The notes below the pieces were generated by a model that saw nothing but the letters and a program-made list of their open reading frames with translations, searched no databases and had not been told where the DNA came from. From Candidatus Obscuribacter sp. (lineage in GTDB: Bacteria > Cyanobacteriota > Vampirovibrionia > Obscuribacterales > Obscuribacteraceae): DNA of 64,000 bases. The stretch spans positions 178,814 to 242,813 of the forward strand of contig JADYXR010000139.1 in NCBI GenBank assembly GCA_021772095.1, read 5' to 3'. The position numbers and the translations under genes are program-made. This document shows positions 33,801 through 41,682 of this stretch, in pieces (positions within the stretch are counted from its first letter, which is position 1; each line of letters begins with the position of its first letter).

Positions 33801-35269
33801 TGCGCGAATTTGCAAAACCTTTGACTGCAGGCGGCACGCCGTTCGGGCAACGAGACGAATGGCGATGGTGGACGTTCTGGCAACCGAGATTCATGTCACT
33901 TCCACCGGATGTGAGAGAACATAATCCGCACATGTTATTCATCGGCGGCGGTGACAAAGGCAAAACACGCTTGATGGCTTCGATGATCACTCACGACATC
34001 AAGTCCGAAGATCGCGCCGTCGTCATCATCGACTCGGACGGTCAGCTCTGCGATTTGATCGTGAACTGGATTTCGTCGCAACCTGATGGTTCCAAATATG
34101 CAAAACGAGTAGTGCTGGTCGACCCGACTTACAAAGCCGGATCACTTGCCTACAACCCGCTTGAGATGCCGGCTGACGGTGACTTGCAATCAGCATCCTC
34201 TGCAATCGTTCATGGTTTCAAAGCTATATATACGGAACCTCCTGGTGCGCAAAGTCAGTGGAATGCGCAGACCGCCAACATCTTGAGAAACGCAGCACTT
34301 CTTTTGATGGCAAACGGAAAGACATTGACCGACCTGCCGAACTTGCTACAAGACAACGATTTCCGCGACATCATGTTGGAAGCTGTTGAACGCAGAAAGC
34401 AAGATAAGACAGAGTACATCACGATCCTGGAGACATGGAATCAGTACAAGAAACTTGCTCGTACAGATCAATGGATCAACTGGGTTGAACCGATCCTCAA
34501 CAGAGTCGGTCCGATGTTGTCGGATGGACGCATCAGACCAATCCTCACAAAACCAGTCAGTGACTTGAAACTCGGAGAGATAATCAGAGACAAGAAAATT
34601 CTGATCGTCAAAGTGCCTCAAGGTGAATTGGATCAAAACGCCAATCTTCTGGGCAGTTTGATCGTCACCGGTCTGCAGCAAGCCGCGATGTCGATGGCGA
34701 AAGCCAACGTCAACAGCAAGCATCCATGCGCCCTTTACCTTGATGAGATGGACAGTTTCATCGAGAAAGAAACGATTGAAAATATCACGGGAGAAACTCG
34801 TCGATATCAAATCGGATTCTGTGGTGCGATCAAAACGTTTCAGCATTTGCCTGAAGATTATAGAAACCAGCTCGTCATCAACATGGGCACCATGGCAATC
34901 TTCGCGCTGTCCAAGAAGGACGGAGACATGCTCGGTCCGCAGATGTTCCGTGTAGATGGTCGGAAAATTAAGCACCAGACCATTCAAAACTTCTTCAACC
35001 AGGTCAACACGTCGCCACAGTTCGAACTGATTATGGACGAAGAAAAACTGAACATTGACCGAATCGTCGGTCAGGAAATTCAAGGGTTCTTCTGTTATCG
35101 CGTTGGTACCGTAGCCGGTGTTTTTAAATTGAAGGCATTTGACTTCAAAGACATTCCGGAAAAGAAAATCAATCGGAAACTGATCGAGAAAATGCACGCC
35201 ATCACCGACAGTTTCGGCGAGAAAAAGAGCAGGTCCAGGGACAAGGACGACGATAGGGCCGACGCTTAA
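30809..35269 (+). CDS. Zinc-ribbon membrane P-loop ATPase, TraD/VirD4 coupling-protein-like
   Basis: The 1486-residue protein is a membrane ATPase resembling type IV coupling proteins. Order: zinc ribbon Cys6, Cys9, Cys20, Cys23 (CQSCG and CTGCG); a Gly/Asn repeat (about 80-125); a disordered part with DFF motifs (393, 404, 483) and NFFGE (474); an acidic-basic stretch; TM1 at about 664-691; a Gly/Met/Pro-rich stretch and a beta-type extracytoplasmic domain (about 775-915); TM2 at about 948-976; then the ATPase with Walker A GGGDKGKTR (1046-1054) and Walker B CALYLDEMDSF (near 1307-1317). Ring ATPases of this family move DNA or proteins through membranes. The TTG start at 30809 has GGAG seven bases upstream. 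The 660-residue region before TM1 is unusual. Its stop overlaps the next start (TAATG). Confidence 0.8.
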   Translation: MKLLICQSCGVIIRTKGKHCTGCGIQLALNTPTQMDSFSQIRPPLAVSIKQDHLLLERVVTERQLNVMTLRPQIGTSAGYDDGGEDHGSGGGNGGYGGYGENGGNGGNGGYGGNGGNGGNGGSTPYSQLDQDPSSLTSGFGWNSASSSTMSPAEGRYVDPNSSGQQWSSSNQGQAQQEPAAPGSMYAPSGNGDSYQSSARDSVQLVETAELVLPPNKAVEALSEMVFEDSASGESPQIETPTAHDYETAKVEEPAPEVRPQPVQQASPTMHLAGFGAHPGAAISIAIGAGVGAIANQMLTKRSSGDIDIKTQDSATSQPVQPVAAPVSPPVVNAVVAEAPVNEVAPEENPSSGAIDNGFQSRAFEPEQSQNPLLDSGDSGLGGSSSGEAPIEDFFAAKQSELEDFFGPQSRAEPPIMEMGDPAAEMGEAARSSGLAHESASPIAHEEPSPIAAEKPALAPVAQPSSEPRLQSTNFFGEDEGFDFFSKPASASANRPVDDDLGDDFAPRASSAPAPVAEPTPQPKLVIPASETVESAASDRPRVAMPKSVTQSRPKIKGVDEESTELPKVKKDTEDKTSDDDNDDDDEEKEKYKPPARRNFSGDSSAKNTRSKPAAGAGAGAIKASGKGKKTDDENDDDDADSTSGGALGWLEEEVGFAGLNVSRKTAGVLIGVGIFILVQIPGWFMSVANIAGGGAGGGQTVAQSPQAGAGNPFGGGMGQPGGGMPGGGMPGGGMPGGMPMPGQLPGQAGMPGQGMPGGGMPGQAGAPQGPQATFANGVPVVGGQWMIEVLVGNQPFPGQIQLQQNGTSFAGLGKDASGTFDIQGQLLPPDQMQFSKRYDQESRHKYQAHNEYIIFQGKLIPEGGAMTAVGVYQTQKKIGSSFSTLKPTKVVPIKGPWRAKQSVVVAASPQVPIPGGFQLPAIGGGAINTESSMSTNGKPDLKKMQNLGLLAAFGFVGVGILIFLFFLGLFGPSGKMNIWEKQKYIPSQFRPEHMKMVREFAKPLTAGGTPFGQRDEWRWWTFWQPRFMSLPPDVREHNPHMLFIGGGDKGKTRLMASMITHDIKSEDRAVVIIDSDGQLCDLIVNWISSQPDGSKYAKRVVLVDPTYKAGSLAYNPLEMPADGDLQSASSAIVHGFKAIYTEPPGAQSQWNAQTANILRNAALLLMANGKTLTDLPNLLQDNDFRDIMLEAVERRKQDKTEYITILETWNQYKKLARTDQWINWVEPILNRVGPMLSDGRIRPILTKPVSDLKLGEIIRDKKILIVKVPQGELDQNANLLGSLIVTGLQQAAMSMAKANVNSKHPCALYLDEMDSFIEKETIENITGETRRYQIGFCGAIKTFQHLPEDYRNQLVINMGTMAIFALSKKDGDMLGPQMFRVDGRKIKHQTIQNFFNQVNTSPQFELIMDEEKLNIDRIVGQEIQGFFCYRVGTVAGVFKLKAFDFKDIPEKKINRKLIEKMHAITDSFGEKKSRSRDKDDDRADA
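31071..31185 (+). repeat. Gly/Asn-rich short repeats in the zinc-ribbon ATPase gene
   Basis: GGTGGAAACGGCGGCTATGG-like units of 9-12 bp encode GGNGGYGG runs directly after the zinc ribbon region. The sequence is in frame and variable in the third codon position, suggesting selection for the peptide. Confidence 0.8.
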
Positions 35270-37419
35270 TGAGTGAACTACGGACCCAGGACGCCTCAGG
35301 CTTGCTTATCTGCCAGCACTGCGGCGTGGTTCTTAAAACCCGCAGTAAGACTTGCCGCGATTGCGGTAACGTCACGTCGCGATATTCGACGACGGTGATA
35401 CCAGTTCTGGTGATCAATCGAAAACCGGCGACGGCACCACAACATTTGAAACCGGAAAACGATCCATTGATTGTCGAGCGGGTGGTGACGCGCTGTAAGT
35501 TTAACGAGGTGATGACGCCTAAGATTCCGGCGTTTCATGGCAGTCGCGCGTTCTTTAGCGACCAAACGCATGAGCGTCCAGGCAACGTGCCGGCCGCGCC
35601 TGCATCGGCTCCCGCTGCTGCCGCCTCGCCGCGTGTCGCCGCGAATCAACAGGAGTTTGATCCGTTTGCTCGGAGTTCTCAATCGTCACAACCTGGTGCG
35701 ATTCAACCGGTGCAACCCGGTGCGCCGCAACAACTTCCGCAACCCGGTGCGATGCAGTCTCCGCAAGCTGAACCGCCGCAACAATATGGTTCGAATTCGA
35801 ATGCGGAGAATCAAGACCTTCTGCCTCATGAGAGGAATGCGCAAAATGAAGATGATGAACCGCTGACAGAGCCGAAAAACGGCGGGCGAAATTTGTTATT
35901 TCCTGACGATGGATCACTAGACAGTCCCGATTTTTTTGCGGCGGGTGTCAACGCCACGCAGAGCGAGCCTGCCGATTTCTTTGCTGCACCTGCAGCTGAT
36001 AGCTCGGCACAAGATGGTCCAGCGGACTTTTTTGCGGCACCAACTGTGACACCGCAACAACAGGGTTCGCTGGAACCGGGGGCGCAGCAAGAACAATCAG
36101 CTTCAATGCCCGTTCAAGATGAGGGGCCGCTTCAAACCAGCGCGCAACCAGAATCACCATTGAGAGCGCCACACGCGAATCAAACATCGTCTGTTTCGAA
36201 CGCGCCCGCCCAGAACCGAACTACTGGTTCAGATGAAAAAGTCGTGCGACAGGCGCATCCATCTTATATGGTGGCAGATCATTTTTTACTGGTCGTACAA
36301 GAAAACGATGGTCAAACTATCAGTGTCACTCAGACGATAGACGGTCCGGAGAATGAGCCGGTCTTCGGTTTATTGCCCGCTCCAAGCACGTTCAACCTAT
36401 GCGCGTTGCAAGTTATGCCCGACGGATCAGTTTCTTTGTCGGGTTCATCATTGTCGTTTCATGATGCAAATAAAGAGGCTGAGTTTTCGGCGCCGCCGGA
36501 AGTGGATCTCGCAGTCAACATCGACAGTCGTTTGGCGTTCGAGCAGGGACTCAGTCGTGTTGCGGCTCTCCGGTTACAAGGCGCACTCGGCAAGAGCGGT
36601 GTGCTTGGTTTTGAAAGTCAGTCCAGCGATGATGACCTCAGGAAGAAGTTCACTAGAAAGCCTGTTTTTTCTGAGACTGACGGAGATGTCATCCAAGAAT
36701 CCGGCACCGCCGATGATATCACGGCTGGACCACCGAAAATAAAAGAGCGTTCGGTGTTCAAACCTAAGAAAGCAGCGGATATCGAAAGCTTGAACAAAAT
36801 CGAGTCGATTGGAGATATCAAACCGATAAAACCTGCGAAAAACCCGCTGGCTATGGTCGGTGCCGCAGTCGGCATTCTTGCCGTTTCTGCAACCCTTGTG
36901 TTCGTCGGTCTTCAAAAGTTCGGTCCTTTGGTTTCAGAATCAGGTTCCATCGGTGCCACTCTGGGCGGTGCAAGTTCTTCATCATTGCCGAAACAATGGC
37001 ACATGGTTTTGACCAGGACCGTCGAAGTTGCAACCATCTATCAGGATTTCGAGACTGAGATAAACCAGTCTGGTGGTGCGCTTTCCGGTAAAGGGCACGA
37101 CGCAATCGGCGATTTTACAATCACCGGTGAATTGAAAAAAGACAATTCGATTACGTTGCAAAAACAGTACGATACTGCCGGATACATTTGGCCGATTATG
37201 TTTAGCGGGCAAGTTTCACAGGGACAGAGCGGTTCTTTCGCTGGCGGATCTTACTTCTGGCGCAAATCAGATCAGGAACGCGTTCAAGGCGATTGGCAGG
37301 CAATGTTACCTCAAGCAAATGTTGCTGCTCCAACCGGCAACCCCACATCGCCAACAGCTAATCCCACGCCATCGGGCTCAGTTAATCAGATGATATCTAC
37401 GCCGGAGTCTCGGTTGTGA
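35269..37419 (+). CDS. Zinc-ribbon one-TM protein, ATPase-less paralogue of the preceding gene
   Basis: The 716-residue protein repeats the plan of the preceding ATPase but stops before the ATPase domain. Its N-terminus has the same CX2C-X10-CX2C ribbon (Cys15, Cys18, Cys29, Cys32 in LLICQHCGVVLKTRSKTCRD) followed by a related segment (DPLIVERVVTRCKFNEVM against DHLLLERVVTERQLNVM). A disordered Pro/Gln-rich part carries three DFFAA motifs (221, 236, 253). One TM lies at about 525-550 (MVGAAVGILAVSATLVFVGL), and the C-terminal domain aligns with the extracytoplasmic domain of the neighbour. N-terminus inside, C-terminus outside is expected. The ATG overlaps the upstream stop by one base, so the two are translationally coupled and probably partners. 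Confidence 0.8.
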   Translation: MSELRTQDASGLLICQHCGVVLKTRSKTCRDCGNVTSRYSTTVIPVLVINRKPATAPQHLKPENDPLIVERVVTRCKFNEVMTPKIPAFHGSRAFFSDQTHERPGNVPAAPASAPAAAASPRVAANQQEFDPFARSSQSSQPGAIQPVQPGAPQQLPQPGAMQSPQAEPPQQYGSNSNAENQDLLPHERNAQNEDDEPLTEPKNGGRNLLFPDDGSLDSPDFFAAGVNATQSEPADFFAAPAADSSAQDGPADFFAAPTVTPQQQGSLEPGAQQEQSASMPVQDEGPLQTSAQPESPLRAPHANQTSSVSNAPAQNRTTGSDEKVVRQAHPSYMVADHFLLVVQENDGQTISVTQTIDGPENEPVFGLLPAPSTFNLCALQVMPDGSVSLSGSSLSFHDANKEAEFSAPPEVDLAVNIDSRLAFEQGLSRVAALRLQGALGKSGVLGFESQSSDDDLRKKFTRKPVFSETDGDVIQESGTADDITAGPPKIKERSVFKPKKAADIESLNKIESIGDIKPIKPAKNPLAMVGAAVGILAVSATLVFVGLQKFGPLVSESGSIGATLGGASSSSLPKQWHMVLTRTVEVATIYQDFETEINQSGGALSGKGHDAIGDFTITGELKKDNSITLQKQYDTAGYIWPIMFSGQVSQGQSGSFAGGSYFWRKSDQERVQGDWQAMLPQANVAAPTGNPTSPTANPTPSGSVNQMISTPESRL

Positions 37420-37589
37420 ATCACAAGGCTGACAAGCGGGCGAAAGCGCCAAAGGCGGCAAAGGTTTCGGTCGACAAGTCGGAATCGTCCAGGACTAAGG
37501 ATTTATTGTTATCAGTCGCCGACGGCGAAGACTCTGAGCCAGAGCCTCGAAGCGGATTGAATTTGGACTTGAAGAGGGCATATTACTGA
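37416..37589 (+). CDS. Small basic protein of 57 residues, unknown
   Basis: A GTG at 37416 overlaps the preceding stop codon (GTGA, 4 nt) and opens a frame of 57 residues: Lys/Ala-rich at first (NHKADKRAKAPKAAKVSVDK), then acidic (ADGEDSEPEP), ending LNLDLKRAYY. The tight overlap, the charge segregation and the lack of any other feature in this space support translation. Function unknown. It would be coupled to the zinc-ribbon paralogue upstream and precedes the HerA-type gene by 91 nt. Confidence 0.5.
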   Translation: MNHKADKRAKAPKAAKVSVDKSESSRTKDLLLSVADGEDSEPEPRSGLNLDLKRAYY

Positions 37590-37680
37590 CCATATGGCGG
37601 CTAGCCCCACCACCCGTGTATAGTTAGGGGTAGAGCTGTCTATCCGCGTTTTTACAACTCTTTGGCGCACAGGAAGCCTA

Positions 37681-40600
37681 ATGGAGACACCGAGTAACCG
37701 CAATATTTGGGAAGAGAAGATCGCCGACTTGCGTCGGTACGATCTCGATGATCTGGACTCGCATCCTTTCGATGGCGCGCAGCTTCACAGTTGGCCGCTT
37801 CCCGATCTGACGTTTGTTCGAATCGATGGTGTGCTGCGATCGTGGGATATCGAACGCGAAAAAAATCAACAGCAGCAACAGCCTCAGCAGGATCAAGATC
37901 CGAGTAAGCCACCAAAACGAATGTATTTGATGGAAGATGCGTTGACTGGCTTACACAGCCAGAAGGCCAATCTCTCGTATTTGGTTTTGGGAAATAAAGT
38001 CGGTGTAAATTACTACATGGGCGTTTCCTTGCCTGCTGACGCCGCTAACAATGCCGAAGGCGAAGCCAATATGGTTTCGTATCAATCTTTGCGCTCGATT
38101 TTGCACAGCGTGTATAACGGTGTAGATATCCATGGTGAGCCGTTTACGACGGACCAGATGAAACGGATGGTAGATCCGCTGGCTGTTCACACCGGAATCG
38201 TTACTGGAATTCCGGCATTGAAGTCCACCGCCGGTGATACCATGGAATCGGAGCAGATCGAACGTCTCGCCAATGGTCTTCAAGGGCATGATTTCGGCTT
38301 TCTCGTGCTTGCCATTCCGATCCCGAACCAAAAGGTCAACAAGGAAGAATTTGCCGTCGTAGACCAAATTCAAAGAGCGCAAGAAAACGAGGATCCCGAG
38401 AAAAAGCGGAGAATCAAATATTACCTCGAACTGCAAGATGCTTATCTCAAGCACGTTCAGCTCGGTATCGCAGTCGGTCACTGGTTGACCTGCGTTTATT
38501 TCTTCGCTCCCGATCGTTCAGTATTCGTCAGGCTGCAATCGCTCATTCGCGCGACGTATGTTGATGAAACCAGTCGTCCTACGCCGCTTAGAACGCATGA
38601 AATCAAAGGCTTGCAACCTCACGTTCAGTCCTTCGGACTCTTGAGAAATAAACGCAACGACGAAATTTTTCAGGATCTGCTGGAATACAAATTCTTGTCG
38701 CCGCTGAACTCCCGGATGCTATCAGCGTTTGTGCACTTGCCCAAACGAGAGATGTCCGGTTTTCGAATACGACGCTCAGCTGAATTCTCCCTTTGTCCGA
38801 TTCCTCCGAAGGATCCGACCAGGGTAATCGCTATTGGAAATATTCTGGATCGAGGCATGGATACAGGCAACCTGTATTACCTCGATGTGGATGCGATGCA
38901 AAAGCATACTATCGTTTGTGGTGTTACAGGTGGTGGTAAGACAAACACGTGCTTCTATCTGCTTGGACAGTTGTGGAATTTTAAAATTCCATTTATGGTT
39001 ATCGAGCCGGCTAAATCTGAATATCGGCACATGATGCTGATGTCGGAGCAGTTTAAAGGTATTGGTCAGGCGTTTTCACTGGGAGATGAAACGGTTTCGC
39101 CGTTCCGATTGAACCCATTCGAGATCATGCGAGGGGTGAAAGTACAGACTCACCTTGACGCTTTGAAGTCAGTATTCAACGCCAGTTTCGAGATGTATTC
39201 GCCGATGCCTCAGGTGCTTGAAAAAGCACTGAACGAAATTTATAACGTACGCGGATGGGATTTGGTGCAAAACAAAAACCGCCGTCTGCCTCCTGGAGTC
39301 GATGCCGGCGACCCTGATTGCCCGCCGGAAATTTTTCCAACGATGAAAGACCTTTATGAAATTATCGATCCAGTTGTGGAAAGTTTCGGTTATTCGGAAA
39401 GAATCGGTCCCGACGTACAAGCCGCTCTGAAAGCCCGTATCGGCTCGTTGCTGATCGGTGGTAAAGGGCAGATGCTCAACACCAGACGATCGATTCCAGC
39501 CGAAGCGTTGTTCAAACGACCGACTGTTATCGAGTTGAAGATGGTTTCGGAAGACAGCGAAAAGTCGTTCCTCATGGGGATGTTGCTCGTATTCTTGTAT
39601 GAATACCGAGAAGCCGGTGGTCCGCACGACAGTCTGCAACATATCATGCTCATTGAAGAGGCTCACCGTCTGCTCAAAAACGTGCCTACGGGGCAGAGCG
39701 GAGAGAGCGCCAACCCTGCCGGTAAGGCCGTTGAATTCTTCACCAACATGCTTGCTGAAATTCGTTCTTACGGACAAGGTTTCATCATTGCCGACCAAAT
39801 TCCCAACAAGCTGGCGCCGGAAGCGTTGAAGAACACGAACTTGAAAGTCATGCACCGTATTGTTGCTGTCGATGACCGCGACTCCATGGGTGGTGCTATG
39901 AACCTGGACGATATTCAGAAGCGTCACGTAACGGCGCTTGGGCAGGGGCGCGCGATTGTGTACGCCGAGAAGATGGAACAACCGTTCCACCTAGCCATCA
40001 TGTTCGATAAAACAAAAGAAGTGCCACCACCTCGAACGCCGGAAGAGTCGGACGAAGTAGTGCGGCAGGCGATGAAGCCGTTGGACATCGTCGGCAAGTT
40101 CGATCGACACCTGGGTTGCCGGTTCTGCCTGCACCGTTGCGATTCGACGATTCTGGATACGGCAACACCAGTGGCTGATGATGTGTTGTTCCGACAAGTC
40201 TACAACCGCTATATCCTGTCGACCTTGAAGGATTTGACTCAGTTAGTTCACTTCCGCGCGCAGATCATCCACGAAATTCAGCGGGTAATCGGCGGTCGAG
40301 CAAGAACAGGAAATATCACCGGTATCACGTGGTGCACGCTTACGCAGGCGACCGAGCGCTACTTCGAACGTAAGGGTGAAGAAAACTATTGGTTCTATGA
40401 TCAGGTGCGAGAACAACACATGCGTTGGCTCAACCTGTTGCGGCCTGCGTTTCAACCGACAGAAGTAAACAGAAAGCTCGACATCAACGTGCTGCGTCAG
40501 TGGCGCGATGATTTCATCGAGTTGCACAAACGCGACCAGGGTCCGCTGCCTACCTGCGGTCCGTGCACTTCGAAGTGTCTGTACCGATTTGAAGTTTCCG

Positions 40601-40881
40601 AAGTTGTTCGTGATCCGAAGATCAAGTTCGACTTCAACTCATCAATTAATAGAAAGGACACGCCGGCGTCCGACTCTGCTGCCTGGTTTTGCCGCTTGCT
40701 CACAGAGCGATTGGTAAGTCAGGGCGATGTCGACCTGGCGTACTGTCTGGCTGCGCACTTGATCAAAGATCAACAGCTTTCCACAGACGCGCAGCTTGTG
40801 TTGTTGCACAAGGTTCGAACTGCTCTGGAGAATTTCCAGAAGGAAGCCGAGGAAGGCGGCGGGGAAGCACAACCCGGCTAG
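37681..40881 (+). CDS. HerA/FtsK-superfamily ATPase with two CX2CX3C clusters
   Basis: The 1066-residue protein belongs to the HerA-type (DUF87-like) branch of the FtsK-HerA ATPases, hexameric motors that pump DNA or polypeptide. Walker A is GVTGGGKTN (414-422), preceded by KHTIVC; Walker B is HIMLIEEAHRLL (about 653-664); FIIADQIPNKL (about 702) and the downstream arginine-containing segment complete the core. About 400 residues precede the ATPase. C-terminal to it are two Cys clusters, CRFCLHRC (813, 816, 820) and CGPCTSKC (959, 962, 966), which could bind zinc or an iron-sulfur cluster; these are not part of the standard HerA fold. No membrane segment. The ATG at 37681 has AGGAAG upstream. 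It is fourth in the operon, so two different translocase-type ATPases are encoded together. Confidence 0.85.
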   Translation: METPSNRNIWEEKIADLRRYDLDDLDSHPFDGAQLHSWPLPDLTFVRIDGVLRSWDIEREKNQQQQQPQQDQDPSKPPKRMYLMEDALTGLHSQKANLSYLVLGNKVGVNYYMGVSLPADAANNAEGEANMVSYQSLRSILHSVYNGVDIHGEPFTTDQMKRMVDPLAVHTGIVTGIPALKSTAGDTMESEQIERLANGLQGHDFGFLVLAIPIPNQKVNKEEFAVVDQIQRAQENEDPEKKRRIKYYLELQDAYLKHVQLGIAVGHWLTCVYFFAPDRSVFVRLQSLIRATYVDETSRPTPLRTHEIKGLQPHVQSFGLLRNKRNDEIFQDLLEYKFLSPLNSRMLSAFVHLPKREMSGFRIRRSAEFSLCPIPPKDPTRVIAIGNILDRGMDTGNLYYLDVDAMQKHTIVCGVTGGGKTNTCFYLLGQLWNFKIPFMVIEPAKSEYRHMMLMSEQFKGIGQAFSLGDETVSPFRLNPFEIMRGVKVQTHLDALKSVFNASFEMYSPMPQVLEKALNEIYNVRGWDLVQNKNRRLPPGVDAGDPDCPPEIFPTMKDLYEIIDPVVESFGYSERIGPDVQAALKARIGSLLIGGKGQMLNTRRSIPAEALFKRPTVIELKMVSEDSEKSFLMGMLLVFLYEYREAGGPHDSLQHIMLIEEAHRLLKNVPTGQSGESANPAGKAVEFFTNMLAEIRSYGQGFIIADQIPNKLAPEALKNTNLKVMHRIVAVDDRDSMGGAMNLDDIQKRHVTALGQGRAIVYAEKMEQPFHLAIMFDKTKEVPPPRTPEESDEVVRQAMKPLDIVGKFDRHLGCRFCLHRCDSTILDTATPVADDVLFRQVYNRYILSTLKDLTQLVHFRAQIIHEIQRVIGGRARTGNITGITWCTLTQATERYFERKGEENYWFYDQVREQHMRWLNLLRPAFQPTEVNRKLDINVLRQWRDDFIELHKRDQGPLPTCGPCTSKCLYRFEVSEVVRDPKIKFDFNSSINRKDTPASDSAAWFCRLLTERLVSQGDVDLAYCLAAHLIKDQQLSTDAQLVLLHKVRTALENFQKEAEEGGGEAQPG

Positions 40882-40911
40882 CCCTAGCAATACCGATGAA
40901 ACCAAGACGCC

Positions 40912-41508
40912 ATGAGCCCTGCAGACGAAGATCCAAATAGTGTAAACCAGCCGAATCCAAATGCTGCGCCGCGAGCGGGAGTGCCTCCGTCGGTTTCGGG
41001 CGCGCCTGCATCAGACACTGCCGGTGGTGTCACGGAAGAATTTACTGAATCACTTAGCTTTGTTGACGAGCTCGACGTTCGAGATTTGAAGCGTCCGCTA
41101 AGAGACAGCCGGGGACGCCAATTCTCTGCGGCGGGGCGCAGCACTCCGGTGGCTGAATTCACTGAAGACTTTTTGGTTTTGCATCCACCGCAAATGCCAT
41201 TTCAAGATGCCGACGATGGACCTTCTGAAGAGATTGTCTTGATGATGGATGCGACTGGCGTGCTGGTCGACGAGTTGGGCGATCGGAAAAAAATATCCGG
41301 GGCGAAATATAACGGGCAGGCGCTGTTTTTCTTTTGGGAACAGAAGCCCGGTACGCTGAAGCATTATGCGGTTTTCTTCGATGCCGAGCAGAAGCACCAC
41401 TATTTGACGGTGGAAGGCGAGCGGGTCACGACCGATGTTATCTTCAAGTTGAGAAACATGACTCATGATGGTGAGTTGACGCGCTTTAAAGAGCTGTTGG
41501 CTGACTAG
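40912..41508 (+). CDS. Unknown 198-residue acidic protein ending the operon
   Basis: Residues 1-40 are disordered and Pro/Ala-rich. The rest looks folded, with FTESLSFVDELDVRDLKRPL near residue 45, EFTEDFLVLHPPQMPFQDAD near 82 and a C-terminal part DGQALFFFW-like (YNGQALFFFWEQKPGTLKHY) followed by VIFKLRNMTHDGELTRFKEL. No signal peptide or membrane segment. I recognise no family. It starts 30 nt after the HerA-type gene without a clear Shine-Dalgarno, so coupling is likely. Its position suggests an accessory factor of the ATPases. Confidence 0.7.
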   Translation: MSPADEDPNSVNQPNPNAAPRAGVPPSVSGAPASDTAGGVTEEFTESLSFVDELDVRDLKRPLRDSRGRQFSAAGRSTPVAEFTEDFLVLHPPQMPFQDADDGPSEEIVLMMDATGVLVDELGDRKKISGAKYNGQALFFFWEQKPGTLKHYAVFFDAEQKHHYLTVEGERVTTDVIFKLRNMTHDGELTRFKELLAD

Positions 41509-41577
41509 ATTCCTTTGACGGCGTTTTGAACTTTGGGCGTCGTATTGGATCGTCAGTTCTCATGATCAATGCAAAGT

Positions 41578-41652
41578 GATGCTGCACTCAAAGCGGTCTG
41601 CACGCAGTGTGATGCGGCACTGAACGGATGCTTGCACGCAGTGTGCTGCGTG
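41578..41652. repeat. 33-34-bp imperfect tandem repeat with hairpin between convergent genes
   Basis: Two units (41578-41610 and 41611-41644) share GATGC(T/G)GCACT at the start and TGCACGCAGTGT at the end. The second ends in a perfect hairpin CACGCAG-TGTG-CTGCGTG (41635-41652). The repeat lies between the stop of the 198-residue gene and the stop of the giant gene. There is no U-tract, so ordinary intrinsic termination is not evident. Confidence 0.6.
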
Positions 41653-41682
41653 AATGTGAGCATTCAAATTCGATTCACTAAA

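Noticed and set aside
30809..40881. A complete conjugation or type IV secretion locus
   Set aside because: Only coupling-protein-like and HerA-type ATPases are present. There is no relaxase, VirB4-type subunit with pilus partners, oriT-like array or integrase in the window.
37681..40881. HerA-based anti-phage defence pair
   Set aside because: Known pairs place HerA beside a nuclease, SIR2 or similar effector; the neighbours here show no such domain, and the gene is cotranscribed with membrane zinc-ribbon proteins.
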